Source: Vibrio sp. STUT-A11
Lineage (GTDB): Bacteria > Pseudomonadota > Gammaproteobacteria > Enterobacterales > Vibrionaceae
Reading direction: 5' to 3'
NCBI RefSeq assembly: GCF_026000435.1
Contig: NZ_AP026764.1
Location: 248,001 to 312,000 of the forward strand
DNA length: 64,000 nucleotides
Shown piece after piece: positions 24,755 through 33,860 of the stretch; position 1 is the stretch's first letter, and every line of letters begins with the position of its first letter. Both the position numbers and the translations under genes were made by a program. Below the pieces are notes generated by a model. That model was given only the letters and a program-made list of their open reading frames with translations. It made no database searches and was not told the origin of the DNA.

Positions 24755-27143
24755 GTTAACTCAGGTTGAATCAGGACAAACCATACTCCCTGAATCCCAA
24801 CAAGTGGTGGGGAAATCTTACAAGCACGAAAGTGCCGACAAACAGGTCAGCGGTGAAGCGCGTTTCGTTGATGATTACGCTGCTCCGGCTGGTTGTGTGC
24901 ACGCCGCTGTTGTGACCAGCACCATCGCTAAAGGTCTCATTACTCAGATCGACTTATCGGACGTTGAGCGCGCAGAAGGCGTGGTAAAAGTACTAACTGA
25001 AACGTCAATTCCCGGCGAAAAAGACATAGGTACGATCCTCAAAGGCGACCCATTACTGACCATAGGTAACGAGGTTAAGTACTTCGGGCAGCCTATTGCC
25101 CTGATTCTGGCGACGTCACATGAGCTTGCATGGAAAGCCGCAAGTCTGGCTAAAGTTGAATACTCCGAAGCCAACGACTTAACCCTAACTTATCCAAAAG
25201 CCACATCAAAAAATCCTCTGTTGCCTCCGCACCAGATGGGTAAAAAAGTCGAGCCGCAAGTCTTTGAACAAGCCCCTATTTATGTGCACGGCGACATCCA
25301 CGTTGGCGGTCAGGAACACTTTTACCTGGAAGGTCAGGTAAGCCTGGCAGAATTAACCGAAGATGGCGGCATCTTCTTGCGCACTTCAACCCAAAACCCG
25401 TCAGAAGTGCAGAAGTTAGTTGCCGAAGTATTAGCGATAGACTTTAACCGAGTCACGGTGGATATGCGCCGCATGGGCGGTGGTTTTGGCGGTAAAGAGA
25501 GTCAGGCGGCTCAATGGGCATGTCTGGCAGCACTCGGCGCGCATCACACCAAACACGCCGTAAAAATGCGCCTCCCTCGTTCAATGGATATGACGGCCAC
25601 AGGTAAGCGTCACCCATTCTACAACCGTTACCAGCTTGCCGCAGACGCTCAGGGCCAAATCATTGCCGCGAATATCGAAGTGAACGGTTTGTGTGGCCAT
25701 TCCCCTGACCTGTCAGATGCGATTGTTGATCGCGCCATGTTCCATGCCGATAACGCGTACTCGTTAGGCCAGGCATGTGTGGTTGGCAACAGGCTCAAAA
25801 CCGATATGGTCTCCCATACTGCATTTCGTGGATTCGGCGGACCTCAAGGCATGATCGCGATTGAAAAAGCGATGCAAGATTTAGCGCTTCAGGTTGGACA
25901 AGACTCCCTCGATATTCGTTACAAAAACCTGTATCGCGACGGCGCACAAACCACACCGTATGGCATGGAAGTCGAACAGCATGATGCGATGTTAGACATC
26001 ATGCGACAGCTTGAACAGCAAAGTGGCTACCGAGCCCGCCGAGAAGAAATCAATCAGTGGAACCAGAGCAATCCGGTACTGAAAAAAGGGCTGGCATTAA
26101 CCCCGCTCAAATTCGGGATTGCGTTTACGGCAACACACCTTAACCAGGCGGGTGCGCTTATTCATGTTTATACCGATGGGACACTTCAGGTATCTCACGG
26201 CGGGACAGAAATGGGCCAAGGTCTGCATACCAAAATTCAGCAGATCGTCGCTCAGTCTTTCGGCATTGATATTAACAAGGTTCTTGTCACCTCAACCCGC
26301 ACGGATAAAGTGCCAAATACCTCGCCAACAGCAGCTTCTTCAGGTGCGGATCTTAACGGTATGGCGGCACATAATGCGGCAATGGCAATTAAACAACGCT
26401 TGCTTGATTTCGCCTGCGAGCATTATCAAGTCGAAGAAGCGGATATCGTCAACGGTGAGCTTGTCGGTATCGAGTCCTCACCGAAATACCAACAACCCGT
26501 CAGTTGGGCGGAGTTAGTTCAGTTAGCGTACATGAACCGTATTTCACTTTCTGCAAGCGGGTTCTACCAAACGCCAAAAATTGGCTATGACCGAAGCACT
26601 GCCACTGGTCGTCCGTTCTTCTATTTTGCCCTGGGAGCCTCCTGCTCTGAAGTCACGATCGACACTCTCACTGGCGAAATGCGCGTTGAAAAAGTCGACA
26701 TTCTTCATGATGTGGGTAACAGCCTCAACCCGGCAATCGATAAAGGGCAAATTGAAGGCGCGTTCATTCAGGGTTTGGGCTGGTTAACCACCGAGGAATT
26801 AGTCTGGGGTGACAATGGTCATCTGCTAAGTAACAGTCCGATGAACTACAAAATTCCAACGATTGGCGACTACCCGAAACAGATGCACACGGATCTGTAT
26901 CAACAGGCCAATCCGGAATACAGCATCTACCGCTCTAAAGCCGTCGGTGAACCACCATTCATGCATGCAAACAGTGTCTGGTGTGCAATCTACGATGCGG
27001 TTGGCTCCATCAGTCAACATCAATGTACTCCCGCACTACATGCACCTGCGACTGGCGAAGAAATTCTTAACGCTTGTGAACATCAGCAGCAGTGGCTTGC
27101 AGAGCAATCAAAGCAGGAGGCATCTTATGTCGTCGAAGAATGA
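24747..27143 (+). CDS. xdhB: Xanthine dehydrogenase large subunit (molybdopterin-binding)
   Basis: A 798-aa catalytic subunit that hydroxylates hypoxanthine and xanthine to urate at the molybdenum cofactor. Visible motifs are VVGKSYKHESADKQVSGEARFVDD at the N-terminus (shown as parts QVSGEARF and VGKSY), MGGGFGGKESQ (~245-255), HTAFRGFGGPQG (~350), GGTEMGQGLHTK, and AVGEPPFMHA with the catalytic Glu near the C-terminus. An in-frame ATG at 24645 lies inside xdhA; the start at 24747 overlaps the xdhA stop and matches the family N-terminus. Confidence 0.96.
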   Translation: MRKLTQVESGQTILPESQQVVGKSYKHESADKQVSGEARFVDDYAAPAGCVHAAVVTSTIAKGLITQIDLSDVERAEGVVKVLTETSIPGEKDIGTILKGDPLLTIGNEVKYFGQPIALILATSHELAWKAASLAKVEYSEANDLTLTYPKATSKNPLLPPHQMGKKVEPQVFEQAPIYVHGDIHVGGQEHFYLEGQVSLAELTEDGGIFLRTSTQNPSEVQKLVAEVLAIDFNRVTVDMRRMGGGFGGKESQAAQWACLAALGAHHTKHAVKMRLPRSMDMTATGKRHPFYNRYQLAADAQGQIIAANIEVNGLCGHSPDLSDAIVDRAMFHADNAYSLGQACVVGNRLKTDMVSHTAFRGFGGPQGMIAIEKAMQDLALQVGQDSLDIRYKNLYRDGAQTTPYGMEVEQHDAMLDIMRQLEQQSGYRARREEINQWNQSNPVLKKGLALTPLKFGIAFTATHLNQAGALIHVYTDGTLQVSHGGTEMGQGLHTKIQQIVAQSFGIDINKVLVTSTRTDKVPNTSPTAASSGADLNGMAAHNAAMAIKQRLLDFACEHYQVEEADIVNGELVGIESSPKYQQPVSWAELVQLAYMNRISLSASGFYQTPKIGYDRSTATGRPFFYFALGASCSEVTIDTLTGEMRVEKVDILHDVGNSLNPAIDKGQIEGAFIQGLGWLTTEELVWGDNGHLLSNSPMNYKIPTIGDYPKQMHTDLYQQANPEYSIYRSKAVGEPPFMHANSVWCAIYDAVGSISQHQCTPALHAPATGEEILNACEHQQQWLAEQSKQEASYVVEE

Positions 27144-28038
27144 TTCTTACCTGTCTAACCCGGGAATGAACTGGCTAGCCGCTTGTCAGCAACTTGAACA
27201 ACAAGGTCAGGCTTACTGTATTGCAACGGTACTGGCTTATGTGGGCTCAGTTCCGCGTTCTAGTGGCGCGAAGATGGTTATCTCGGCGCAAGGCCAGTTC
27301 GATACGCTCGGCGGCGGTAACCTGGAGTACCAAGTAATCGCCAAAGCGCGCGAGAACCTGACGCTGCAACACGCAGAACCCATTATCGAACGCTTCGCTT
27401 TGTCGGCCGATCTTGGGCAGTGTTGCGGCGGCGCTGTGCAGGTGATGTTCGAGTTCTTCCATACACAAACCCCGCAAGTGGCGATATTTGGTGCCGGACA
27501 TGTTTGTCAGTCTCTGACCAGTATTCTCAGTGGGTTGGCTTGCCATGTAAAAGTTATCGATAGCCGCCCTGAGTGGTTGACGCCTTTAGCGCAAAAGGGA
27601 ACCGAGACAGAACAACATGCCAACCCTGTCGATGCGATTGAAAACCTAAAAGACAACACATTCGTGTTGATCATGACGCAGGACCACGCGCTTGATTTTG
27701 AACTGACTCAGCATGCGCTCGAAAGTCAGCGCTTCGCTTATGTCGGCTTAATTGGCTCACAAGGTAAAAGCCAGCGTTTCAGATTTCGCCTTAAAGAGCA
27801 ACTGACTGATATCAACTTGCTTGACCAACTCACTTGCCCAATTGGTCACCCTGACATCACAGGAAAGCTACCAATGGAAGTCGCGGTATCCGTCTCGGCT
27901 CAATTGATGAATCTTTTCAAACATCATCAAGCGCCCATGCCGTCCACTGACCTGCAGCCAGATGAAAAACAGCGCAACGAAGAACAGTGGCGACAAGCCA
28001 ATATTGTGCGCAAGAATATCAAGGAAAACCATCAATGA
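27127..28038 (+). CDS. xdhC: Xanthine dehydrogenase accessory protein
   Basis: A 303-aa factor that binds the molybdenum cofactor, promotes its sulfuration and inserts it into XdhB. It shows the XdhC/CoxI N-terminal GSVPRSSGAKMVIS and GTLGGGNLE-like GGGNLEYQ blocks, CCGGAVQV with the conserved Cys pair, and a Rossmann-type C-terminal part (VAIFGAGHVCQSL, YVGLIGSQGKSQR, CPIGHPDI). The start has a strong SD (AGGAGG) inside xdhB, overlapping it by 17 bases. The stop overlaps the next gene as ATGA. Confidence 0.94.
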   Translation: MSSKNDSYLSNPGMNWLAACQQLEQQGQAYCIATVLAYVGSVPRSSGAKMVISAQGQFDTLGGGNLEYQVIAKARENLTLQHAEPIIERFALSADLGQCCGGAVQVMFEFFHTQTPQVAIFGAGHVCQSLTSILSGLACHVKVIDSRPEWLTPLAQKGTETEQHANPVDAIENLKDNTFVLIMTQDHALDFELTQHALESQRFAYVGLIGSQGKSQRFRFRLKEQLTDINLLDQLTCPIGHPDITGKLPMEVAVSVSAQLMNLFKHHQAPMPSTDLQPDEKQRNEEQWRQANIVRKNIKENHQ

Positions 28039-28526
28039 GTGCAGTAAACCAAGCCTTGAACCTCAGTAACGAACAGCTCGAGAGAATTTGTACCAGCAAA
28101 CGTTGGCAGAAAGAAATGAAAATTCGCATGCCGTTTGACTCAGCAGAATCTTTGCTTCGCAGCGCAGAGATCGCCTTTACCAAGTTAAAAGAAGACGACT
28201 GGCTGGAAGCATTTGCAGGTCACCCGATGATTGGTGATCTCAATAGCCTGAAAAAGAAATACGCTCAGGGCAAAGACCTCAGCGAAAAGGAGCAAAAGAA
28301 CGTTAAGCAGGCTTCAACCGATGTGTTGCAAGAACTGCTTACGCTCAACCAGGAATACCACGACAAATATGGCTTCATTTTTATTGTGTGTGCCACCAAT
28401 AAAACGGCTGAAGAGATGCTCAACCTACTCAAAGGCCGAATCAATCGCTCTCGGGACGAAGAGCTACATCAAGCAGCAATAGAACAACAAAAAATCAGTA
28501 ACATCAGAATGGAAGCCTTGTTATGA
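28035..28526 (+). CDS. uraD: OHCU decarboxylase
   Basis: A 163-aa 2-oxo-4-hydroxy-4-carboxy-5-ureidoimidazoline decarboxylase, which makes S-allantoin, the last step of urate degradation. The family motifs LLRSAEIAFTKL, WLEAFAGHPMIGDL (catalytic His in the AGHPRIG-type motif) and YGFIFIVCATNKTAEEML are present. Here HPMIGD replaces the more common HPRIGD, the Arg-to-Met change being a minor oddity. The start at 28035 overlaps the xdhC stop and has SD AAGGAAA; the stop overlaps the next gene by 4 bases. Confidence 0.93.
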   Translation: MSAVNQALNLSNEQLERICTSKRWQKEMKIRMPFDSAESLLRSAEIAFTKLKEDDWLEAFAGHPMIGDLNSLKKKYAQGKDLSEKEQKNVKQASTDVLQELLTLNQEYHDKYGFIFIVCATNKTAEEMLNLLKGRINRSRDEELHQAAIEQQKISNIRMEALL

Positions 28527-28846
28527 AACAACTCAGTTGCCACGTTTTAGATACCGCAAACGGAAAACCGGCTGCTGGTATTCAAGTTCAACTATTTAGC
28601 CTTAATGACCAAACCTGTCTCGCGGAAGGTACCACGGATCAAGATGGTCGCGCCAAGTTCCCGAAATTAACCCTGGAAAAGCAGGGATATACGCTGCGTT
28701 TTCTCGTCGCACCTTATTGTAACGCACAATTTGGTAGCGCTTTCTTTCCTCTCATTGACGTGAATTTCAACGTTTATGACGAGGGTAACTATCACATTCC
28801 TCTTCTGCTATCCCCATTCTCTTATTCGAGTTACCGGGGAAGTTGA
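28523..28846 (+). CDS. uraH: 5-hydroxyisourate hydrolase (transthyretin-like)
   Basis: A 107-aa enzyme that hydrolyses 5-hydroxyisourate to OHCU. It has the family N-terminal LSCHVLDTANGKPAAG (catalytic His), an internal TTDQDGRAKFP, and the diagnostic C-terminal YRGS. There is no signal peptide, so it is cytoplasmic. It is translationally coupled to uraD (ATGA) and is followed by a 113-bp gap with a long hairpin before puuD. Confidence 0.96.
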   Translation: MKQLSCHVLDTANGKPAAGIQVQLFSLNDQTCLAEGTTDQDGRAKFPKLTLEKQGYTLRFLVAPYCNAQFGSAFFPLIDVNFNVYDEGNYHIPLLLSPFSYSSYRGS

Positions 28847-28853
28847 TAAGAGA

Positions 28854-28906
28854 GGATTGTGCTTCAGTGAGGCAGTTTGGCTAAGCCCCCTCGCAAAGCG
28901 CAATCC
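28854..28906 (+). promoter_or_regulatory. Long intercistronic hairpin between uraH and puuD
   Basis: An 11-bp outer stem with one G-U pair (28854-28864 / 28896-28906) encloses a GAGG/CCTC inner stem and a small GGC/GCC tip. There is no T run. It could stabilise the upstream mRNA or lower read-through. Confidence 0.45.
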
Positions 28907-28959
28907 AACATTAATAGGACATAATTTCAAAGAGTAAAACGTTAATAAGGAATATGACG

Positions 28960-30189
28960 ATGTGGCCACAACTGTATGAATGGCTGGCGCTGTTTATCAA
29001 ATGGTTTCATGTGATCTGTGGCATCGCATGGATTGGAGCAAGCTTTTACTTTACTTGGTTGGATAACAACCTGGAAACACCACCAAAATGGAAAAAAGAC
29101 AAAGGCATCAAAGGCGACTTATGGGCGGTACATGGTGGCGGATTTTACGAAGTCGCTAAGTACCAGGTGGGTCCGGAGAAAATCCCGGAAAAACTGCACT
29201 GGTTTAAATGGGAAGCGTACGCCACATGGCTAACTGGATCTGCGTTGATGATTTGGATGTATTACTTCAACGCACAGGCTTATCTGATTGATCCACGAGT
29301 CATGGAACTGACCTCACTACAAGCCGTTGGTATTGGGGTTGGTGGTATTCTGCTGGGTGTTGTAGTTTATGAAGGTCTGATGCGCTCACCGTTAGGCCGT
29401 AATACAGCACTGTTTAGCGTCGCATTACTCGCGTTTGGTGCACTGTTTTTCTATGGCTTTACCCAATTGTTCAGTGGTCGTGGCGCATTTATTCATATGG
29501 GCGCACTGATCGGCTCGATTATGGTCAATAACGTGTTCCACAAGATCATTCCTGGCCAACGTAAAATGGTGGCGCAAGTTATCGCTGGAGAAACCGTGGA
29601 CCCAGCTCCGGGGTTAGAAGGTAAACGACGCTCAATTCATAACAACTACTTCACTCTGCCAGTGATATTTCTGATGATCAGTAATCACTACCCAATGATC
29701 TATCAACATCCGCTAAACTGGCTGATTGGCTTTTTCGTTCTGATCATCAGCGCGTATATCCGTCATTACTTTAACCTCAAGCATGTTGGTAAAAATCAAC
29801 CAAGCGTCATCTTAAGTGGTGCTTGTGCAATGTTCGTGCTGGCTGTTGTTGTGAGTTGGCAGTCAACCTCGGGTAAAGCGACACAAGATACAATGGCAAG
29901 TACAGAGGGACATCATAAAGTGGTCACAAGTCAGCAATCACTCACTGAAAATCAGATGATTGCGAAAAAAATTATTGATGACCGCTGTAGCCAGTGCCAT
30001 AGCTCAACACCAACGGATGATGTCTTCAAGGTTGCGCCAAGCGGCGCAATATTCGATAACTGGCAAGATATTGAACGCTGGAAAGCTCGCATTCTGGTTC
30101 GCTCTGTCGAAAGTGCTGACATGCCATTCTTGAATAAAACCAAGATGACCGATGAAGAACGACAACGCTTAAAAGAAGTGCTGAATTAA
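28960..30189 (+). CDS. puuD: Membrane urate oxidase with C-terminal cytochrome c domain
   Basis: A 409-aa integral membrane urate hydroxylase that converts urate to 5-hydroxyisourate without releasing H2O2. An N-terminal eight-TM region (FIKWFHVICGIAWIGASFYF, GDLWAVHGGGFYEV, RGAFIHMGALIGSIMVNNVF) is followed by a periplasmic cytochrome c domain with the haem motif CSQCH (~345) and a distal Met candidate. This replaces soluble uricase in the pathway and feeds electrons to the respiratory chain. The ATG at 28960 is preferred to that at 28954 because AAGGA lies 8 bases before it. Confidence 0.93.
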   Translation: MWPQLYEWLALFIKWFHVICGIAWIGASFYFTWLDNNLETPPKWKKDKGIKGDLWAVHGGGFYEVAKYQVGPEKIPEKLHWFKWEAYATWLTGSALMIWMYYFNAQAYLIDPRVMELTSLQAVGIGVGGILLGVVVYEGLMRSPLGRNTALFSVALLAFGALFFYGFTQLFSGRGAFIHMGALIGSIMVNNVFHKIIPGQRKMVAQVIAGETVDPAPGLEGKRRSIHNNYFTLPVIFLMISNHYPMIYQHPLNWLIGFFVLIISAYIRHYFNLKHVGKNQPSVILSGACAMFVLAVVVSWQSTSGKATQDTMASTEGHHKVVTSQQSLTENQMIAKKIIDDRCSQCHSSTPTDDVFKVAPSGAIFDNWQDIERWKARILVRSVESADMPFLNKTKMTDEERQRLKEVLN

Positions 30190-30208
30190 TCGTTCAGCTA
30201 ACAATATT

Positions 30209-30237
30209 AAGCCACCTGAAATCCAGGTGGCTTTTTT
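30209..30237 (+). terminator. Rho-independent terminator after puuD
   Basis: An 8-bp stem GCCACCTG / CAGGTGGC with a 5-nt loop, followed by six T residues, ends the xdhA-puuD transcript. Confidence 0.92.
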
Positions 30238-30379
30238 ATTGCGATTTCAAATTATTACTCCCCACGACGAGCAATAACGAAACGGGTTGTGCATGCACTA
30301 AATTGAGTAGATTTGCACCAACACGAAACAATATTCTCAGCCTACTAAACAAGGTTTTCTCCTAACCCACTGGAATAAC

Positions 30380-30395
30380 TTGACTAACCAGTCAG
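30380..30395. promoter_or_regulatory. RutR-type operator upstream of the purine permease
   Basis: TTGAC-TAACCA-GTCAG has the outer arms and spacing of the RutR consensus (TTGAC-N6-GTCAA), but its inner bases differ. It lies 74 bases before the permease start. A 9-mer GTACACAAT at 30439 also occurs at 23032 upstream of xdhA. Confidence 0.5.
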
Positions 30396-30468
30396 GAAGT
30401 TTGTGGCACAAAGATTGCTCAATTGTATCAATAAAATAGTACACAATAATGAATACAAGGAAGTCAGT

Positions 30469-31872
30469 ATGTCTCAACAGGAAACCCACGACCTCATCTA
30501 TGGGTTAGAAGACAAGCCCAAAGCCGGCGCAGCACTTTACGCTGGGCTACAGCATGTACTTGCAAGTTTTGTCGGAATCATTACTCCAACCCTCATCATC
30601 GGTGGTGTGCTTGGGTTGGGCGAGCATATCCCATACCTGATTAGCATGGCGTTAATCGTGTCAGGGATTGGTACCTTTATACAGGCGCGCCGTATCGGCC
30701 CTATTGGTGCTGGACTAGTTTGTGTTCAAGGCACAAGCTTCGCATTTCTGAGCTCTGTCTTGGCGGCAGGCTTTATCGTTAAATCTCAGGGCGGAGGTCC
30801 TGAAGATATTCTGGCCATGATCTTCGGGGTGTGTTTTGTCGGTGCCTTCATTGAAATCATCCTCTCTCAGTTTATCAGCAAACTTAAACGCATCATCACG
30901 CCAGTTGTGGCGGGTATTGTGGTGACAACGATCGGTATCTCTCTGATTAAAGTCGGTATGACCGACCTGGCGGGTGGATTCAACGCGCCTGACTTCGGCT
31001 CTTGGAACAACCTCGTTTTGGGCACAGTCGTGTTAACCACTATCATCGTGTTAAATCGCTCTAAAAACCTGATGGTGCGCTTATCATCGATCCTGATCGG
31101 GATGGTTTTGGGTTACATTCTGGCGGCTTTCATGGGCATGGTGAACTTAGAAGGTGCATTCAACCAGCCTTTGGTAAGCGTTCCGGTTCCATTCAAGTAC
31201 GGGTTTGATTTTGATTGGTTTGCATTCGTACCAATCGCTGTTATTTATGCCATCACAGCGATCGAGTCAGCAGGCGATATTACCGCGAACTGTATTATTA
31301 CTAAGCAACCCGTATCTGGCCCACAATACCTTAAACGCATTAAAGCCGGCATACTTGGCGATGGTGTAAATTCGCTGATTGCTGCGGTATTTAATACTTT
31401 TCCGAATACCACGTTCAGCCAGAACAACAGTGTGATTCACCTTACCGGCATTGCAAGTCGTTACGTTGGTTACTTTGTCGCGCTTATTTTGGTTGCTCTC
31501 GGACTATTTCCACTCATCGGAGCCATCTTAACCACCATCCCTAAACCGGTGATTGGCGGGGCAACCTTAGTGATGTTTGGTACGGTCGCAGCGGCAGGTA
31601 TCAAGATCATCTCGAATGAAGAGCTGGATCGACGTAATCTCATGATCCTGGCGGTTTCCTTCGGTATCGGTTTTGGCGTTATGCTCGTTCCTGAAATTCT
31701 GGAAGGTATGCCAAAAATCATGCAGAGCGTCTTTGGCTCTCCAGTGACCACCAGTGGTATTGCTGCCATTATCATGACTATTGTGCTACCTGAAACTTCT
31801 AAAGAAGATGTACAGCAAGCGAATCAAACAGAAAAACAAAAAGCGCTATCAAAACCAGCGTTAGAAAAGTAA
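30469..31872 (+). CDS. NCS2-family purine (urate/xanthine) permease
   Basis: A 467-aa inner-membrane transporter of the nucleobase-cation symporter-2 family, with about 14 TM segments. Visible features are LQHVLASFVGIITPTLI (TM1), QGTSFAFL (TM3 half-helix), the TM8 acidic motif AITAIESAGDITANC, and the NCS2 signature FNTFPNTTFSQNNSVIHLTG (as N-T-T-F-S-Q-N-N). The Gln-Asn-Asn form is typical of urate/xanthine transporters such as UacT and XanQ. The ATG at 30469 has SD AAGGAAG; an upstream in-frame GTG has none. It has its own promoter after a terminator and belongs to the purine locus. Confidence 0.92.
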   Translation: MSQQETHDLIYGLEDKPKAGAALYAGLQHVLASFVGIITPTLIIGGVLGLGEHIPYLISMALIVSGIGTFIQARRIGPIGAGLVCVQGTSFAFLSSVLAAGFIVKSQGGGPEDILAMIFGVCFVGAFIEIILSQFISKLKRIITPVVAGIVVTTIGISLIKVGMTDLAGGFNAPDFGSWNNLVLGTVVLTTIIVLNRSKNLMVRLSSILIGMVLGYILAAFMGMVNLEGAFNQPLVSVPVPFKYGFDFDWFAFVPIAVIYAITAIESAGDITANCIITKQPVSGPQYLKRIKAGILGDGVNSLIAAVFNTFPNTTFSQNNSVIHLTGIASRYVGYFVALILVALGLFPLIGAILTTIPKPVIGGATLVMFGTVAAAGIKIISNEELDRRNLMILAVSFGIGFGVMLVPEILEGMPKIMQSVFGSPVTTSGIAAIIMTIVLPETSKEDVQQANQTEKQKALSKPALEK

Positions 31873-31893
31873 TAAATAAATCGAGAGTACAAA

Positions 31894-31924
31894 AAGGCCT
31901 ACCTTGCTAAGCGAGGTAGGCCTT
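31894..31924 (-). terminator. Rho-independent terminator of the amino-acid binding protein gene
   Basis: A 14-bp stem with one wobble pair around a TAA loop, followed on the minus strand by TTTTT. It probably also stops the permease transcript from the other side. Confidence 0.9.
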
Positions 31925-31952
31925 GTTCGTAACTCGTATTCAAATGTGATAA

Positions 31953-32726
31953 TTACAGCTCTTCACCGTAGATATCGAAGGAGAAATATTTCGCGGCAAT
32001 CTTATCGTAAGTACCATTTGCGCGAATGGTCTTGATCGCTTGGTTAAACTTGTCAGCTAATTCTTTATCGTTTTTACGCAGTGCTAGTGCGGTACCTTCA
32101 CCGATGTAAGCTTTATCTGTCACGGCTTCACCAACAAACTCATGACCTTTACCAATATCTTTGTCTAAGAACGCCAGTGAAAGTTGGTCTGAGTTGCCAA
32201 AAGTCGCATCCAAACGGCCGTTTGCCATGTCCAGATACACTTCATCCTGACCAGAATAACGCTTGATGGTTGCCACTGAGCCGAACTTATCGGTCACGTA
32301 GAGATCGTGAATTGTGCCGCTCTGAACACCAATCACTTTGTCTTTTAAACCCGCTTCACTGATCTCAATATTGCTGTCTGCTTTAGCCACAAAGCGAGCC
32401 GGAGTTTGATAGTACTTGTCGGTAAACGACACGCGTTTTTTACGATCATCAGTAATGCGCATGGAAGCCATGATCACATCTGATTTGCGTGCAAGCAGGC
32501 TTGGGATCAGAGAGTCCCATCCCTGTGAAACCCAGGTACACTCAAGCTTGGCCTCTGCACATAAAGCATCAGCGATTTCGATATCAAAACCAACCGGAGT
32601 ACCACTCGCATCTTTATAATTGAATGGTGGGTACGTAAAGTCAGAAGCCAGACGAACTTCCTTTGCCATCAAAGGAGTCGAGAGTAGTGCCGCGGTGCAA
32701 GCTAACGCGCTGAGCATTTTTTTCAT
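31953..32726 (-). CDS. Periplasmic basic/polar amino-acid-binding protein
   Basis: A 257-aa class II solute-binding protein of the HisJ/ArgT/ArtJ type. A signal peptide (KKMLSALACTAALLSTPLMA, cleaved before KEVRLASD) is followed by the fold signature FDIEIADALCAEA and DSLIPSLLARKSDVIMASMRIT, in which the Arg contacts the ligand carboxylate. The ligand is likely arginine, lysine, ornithine or histidine. There is no permease or ATPase nearby, so it is an orphan that may share another transporter. It follows the HisC-like gene by 19 bases and is probably co-transcribed with it. Confidence 0.88.
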   Translation of the reverse strand: MKKMLSALACTAALLSTPLMAKEVRLASDFTYPPFNYKDASGTPVGFDIEIADALCAEAKLECTWVSQGWDSLIPSLLARKSDVIMASMRITDDRKKRVSFTDKYYQTPARFVAKADSNIEISEAGLKDKVIGVQSGTIHDLYVTDKFGSVATIKRYSGQDEVYLDMANGRLDATFGNSDQLSLAFLDKDIGKGHEFVGEAVTDKAYIGEGTALALRKNDKELADKFNQAIKTIRANGTYDKIAAKYFSFDIYGEEL

Positions 32727-32745
32727 GTGTAATGTCCTTATTATT

Positions 32746-33846
32746 TCAATTGATGGTGTCAGTTGATTGGTTTAGTTGCAAGTTACAAATCGTTTCTGCC
32801 ACTTCCTGCATGCTCTTTTCAGAGCCGACAGTGATACGAACACAGTTTTGCAGGCTTGGCTCATGGGTTTGATTACGCGTCACAATGCCTTGCTCACGTA
32901 AGTATTCAAAAAGATTGATATTCGGTTTAGTGCGAATCAGTACGAAGTTGGTCGCTGATGGGTAAATCTTTTCAATCCAGTCAAGGCCTTGAATACGTTC
33001 AATAAAACGTTGACGAGATGCAATCAAAGTACGGGTATGTGCCGTGACCTTGTCTAACCCTTCTGCACTCAACGCCTGGAGAACAATTTCTGCAGAGCTA
33101 TCCGGCATTGGGTACGGTGGAATCAGCTTGTAAACAAAGTCCATTATCGATTGCTGAGCGATAATAAATCCACATCTGACGGCAGCCAAACCAAACGCTT
33201 TCGATAGCGTGCGAACCACAACAAGATTCGGATAACGATCAATCAGTTCAACGACGCTTTGGTCTAGTTCAAATTCAATGTAAGCCTCATCGACAACCAC
33301 GATCGCGCTTTGCTGAGTCTGCTCAAGCACATCAACAATCTTGTCATAGCTGAGTAGCTGACCGGTTGGATTGTTGGGTGAACAGAGGAACACAAGGTTT
33401 GCCTTCTCTGCAGCTTGGACCACGCTATTTACATCGAGATCAAAGTTCGGCAAAACCAGAGGACAGTCGATAACATCGATCGCTAATGATTCAGCACAGA
33501 ACTCGTACATCGCATAAGTCGGGCTGCATATTGCGATGCTGTCTTTTCCTGGCTGGCAGAAAGTACGAATGAGCAAATCAATCGCTTCGTCCGCACCACG
33601 TACCGCCAATGTCGGCTGTGTCGTTGAACAGTAAGCCTGATAAGCAGCAGCAATATCATGAGGAAGAAAATCCGGATAGCGATGCAGTGGCGACTGATGT
33701 TCTTTGTACAGTAACGGATCTTCAAGTTCGTTGGCGTTCAGCCATAATCGCCCTGCCCCACCAATGCGTCTTGCTGACTGATATGGTATTAACTTTTTTA
33801 TGCTCTCAGGCGCTAATTTCTCAGCTAATGACATTATATTTATCAC
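32746..33846 (-). CDS. HisC-like PLP aminotransferase
   Basis: A 366-aa fold-type I aminotransferase of the histidinol-phosphate aminotransferase family. The motifs are LWLNANELEDP (~33), HRYPDF (~55), AVRGADEAIDLLI, FLCSPNNPTGQL (~155), VVDEAYIEF (~190) and RTLSKAFGLAAVRCG with the PLP Lys (~217), then RITVGSEKSM near the C-terminus. It is not in a his operon. It is paired with an amino-acid binding protein and divergent from a LysR regulator, so it is probably a specialised paralogue. The natural substrate is unknown; histidinol-phosphate, aromatic or imidazole amino acids are candidates. Confidence 0.88.
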   Translation of the reverse strand: MINIMSLAEKLAPESIKKLIPYQSARRIGGAGRLWLNANELEDPLLYKEHQSPLHRYPDFLPHDIAAAYQAYCSTTQPTLAVRGADEAIDLLIRTFCQPGKDSIAICSPTYAMYEFCAESLAIDVIDCPLVLPNFDLDVNSVVQAAEKANLVFLCSPNNPTGQLLSYDKIVDVLEQTQQSAIVVVDEAYIEFELDQSVVELIDRYPNLVVVRTLSKAFGLAAVRCGFIIAQQSIMDFVYKLIPPYPMPDSSAEIVLQALSAEGLDKVTAHTRTLIASRQRFIERIQGLDWIEKIYPSATNFVLIRTKPNINLFEYLREQGIVTRNQTHEPSLQNCVRITVGSEKSMQEVAETICNLQLNQSTDTIN

Positions 33847-33860
33847 CCCAGTTTGAATAC

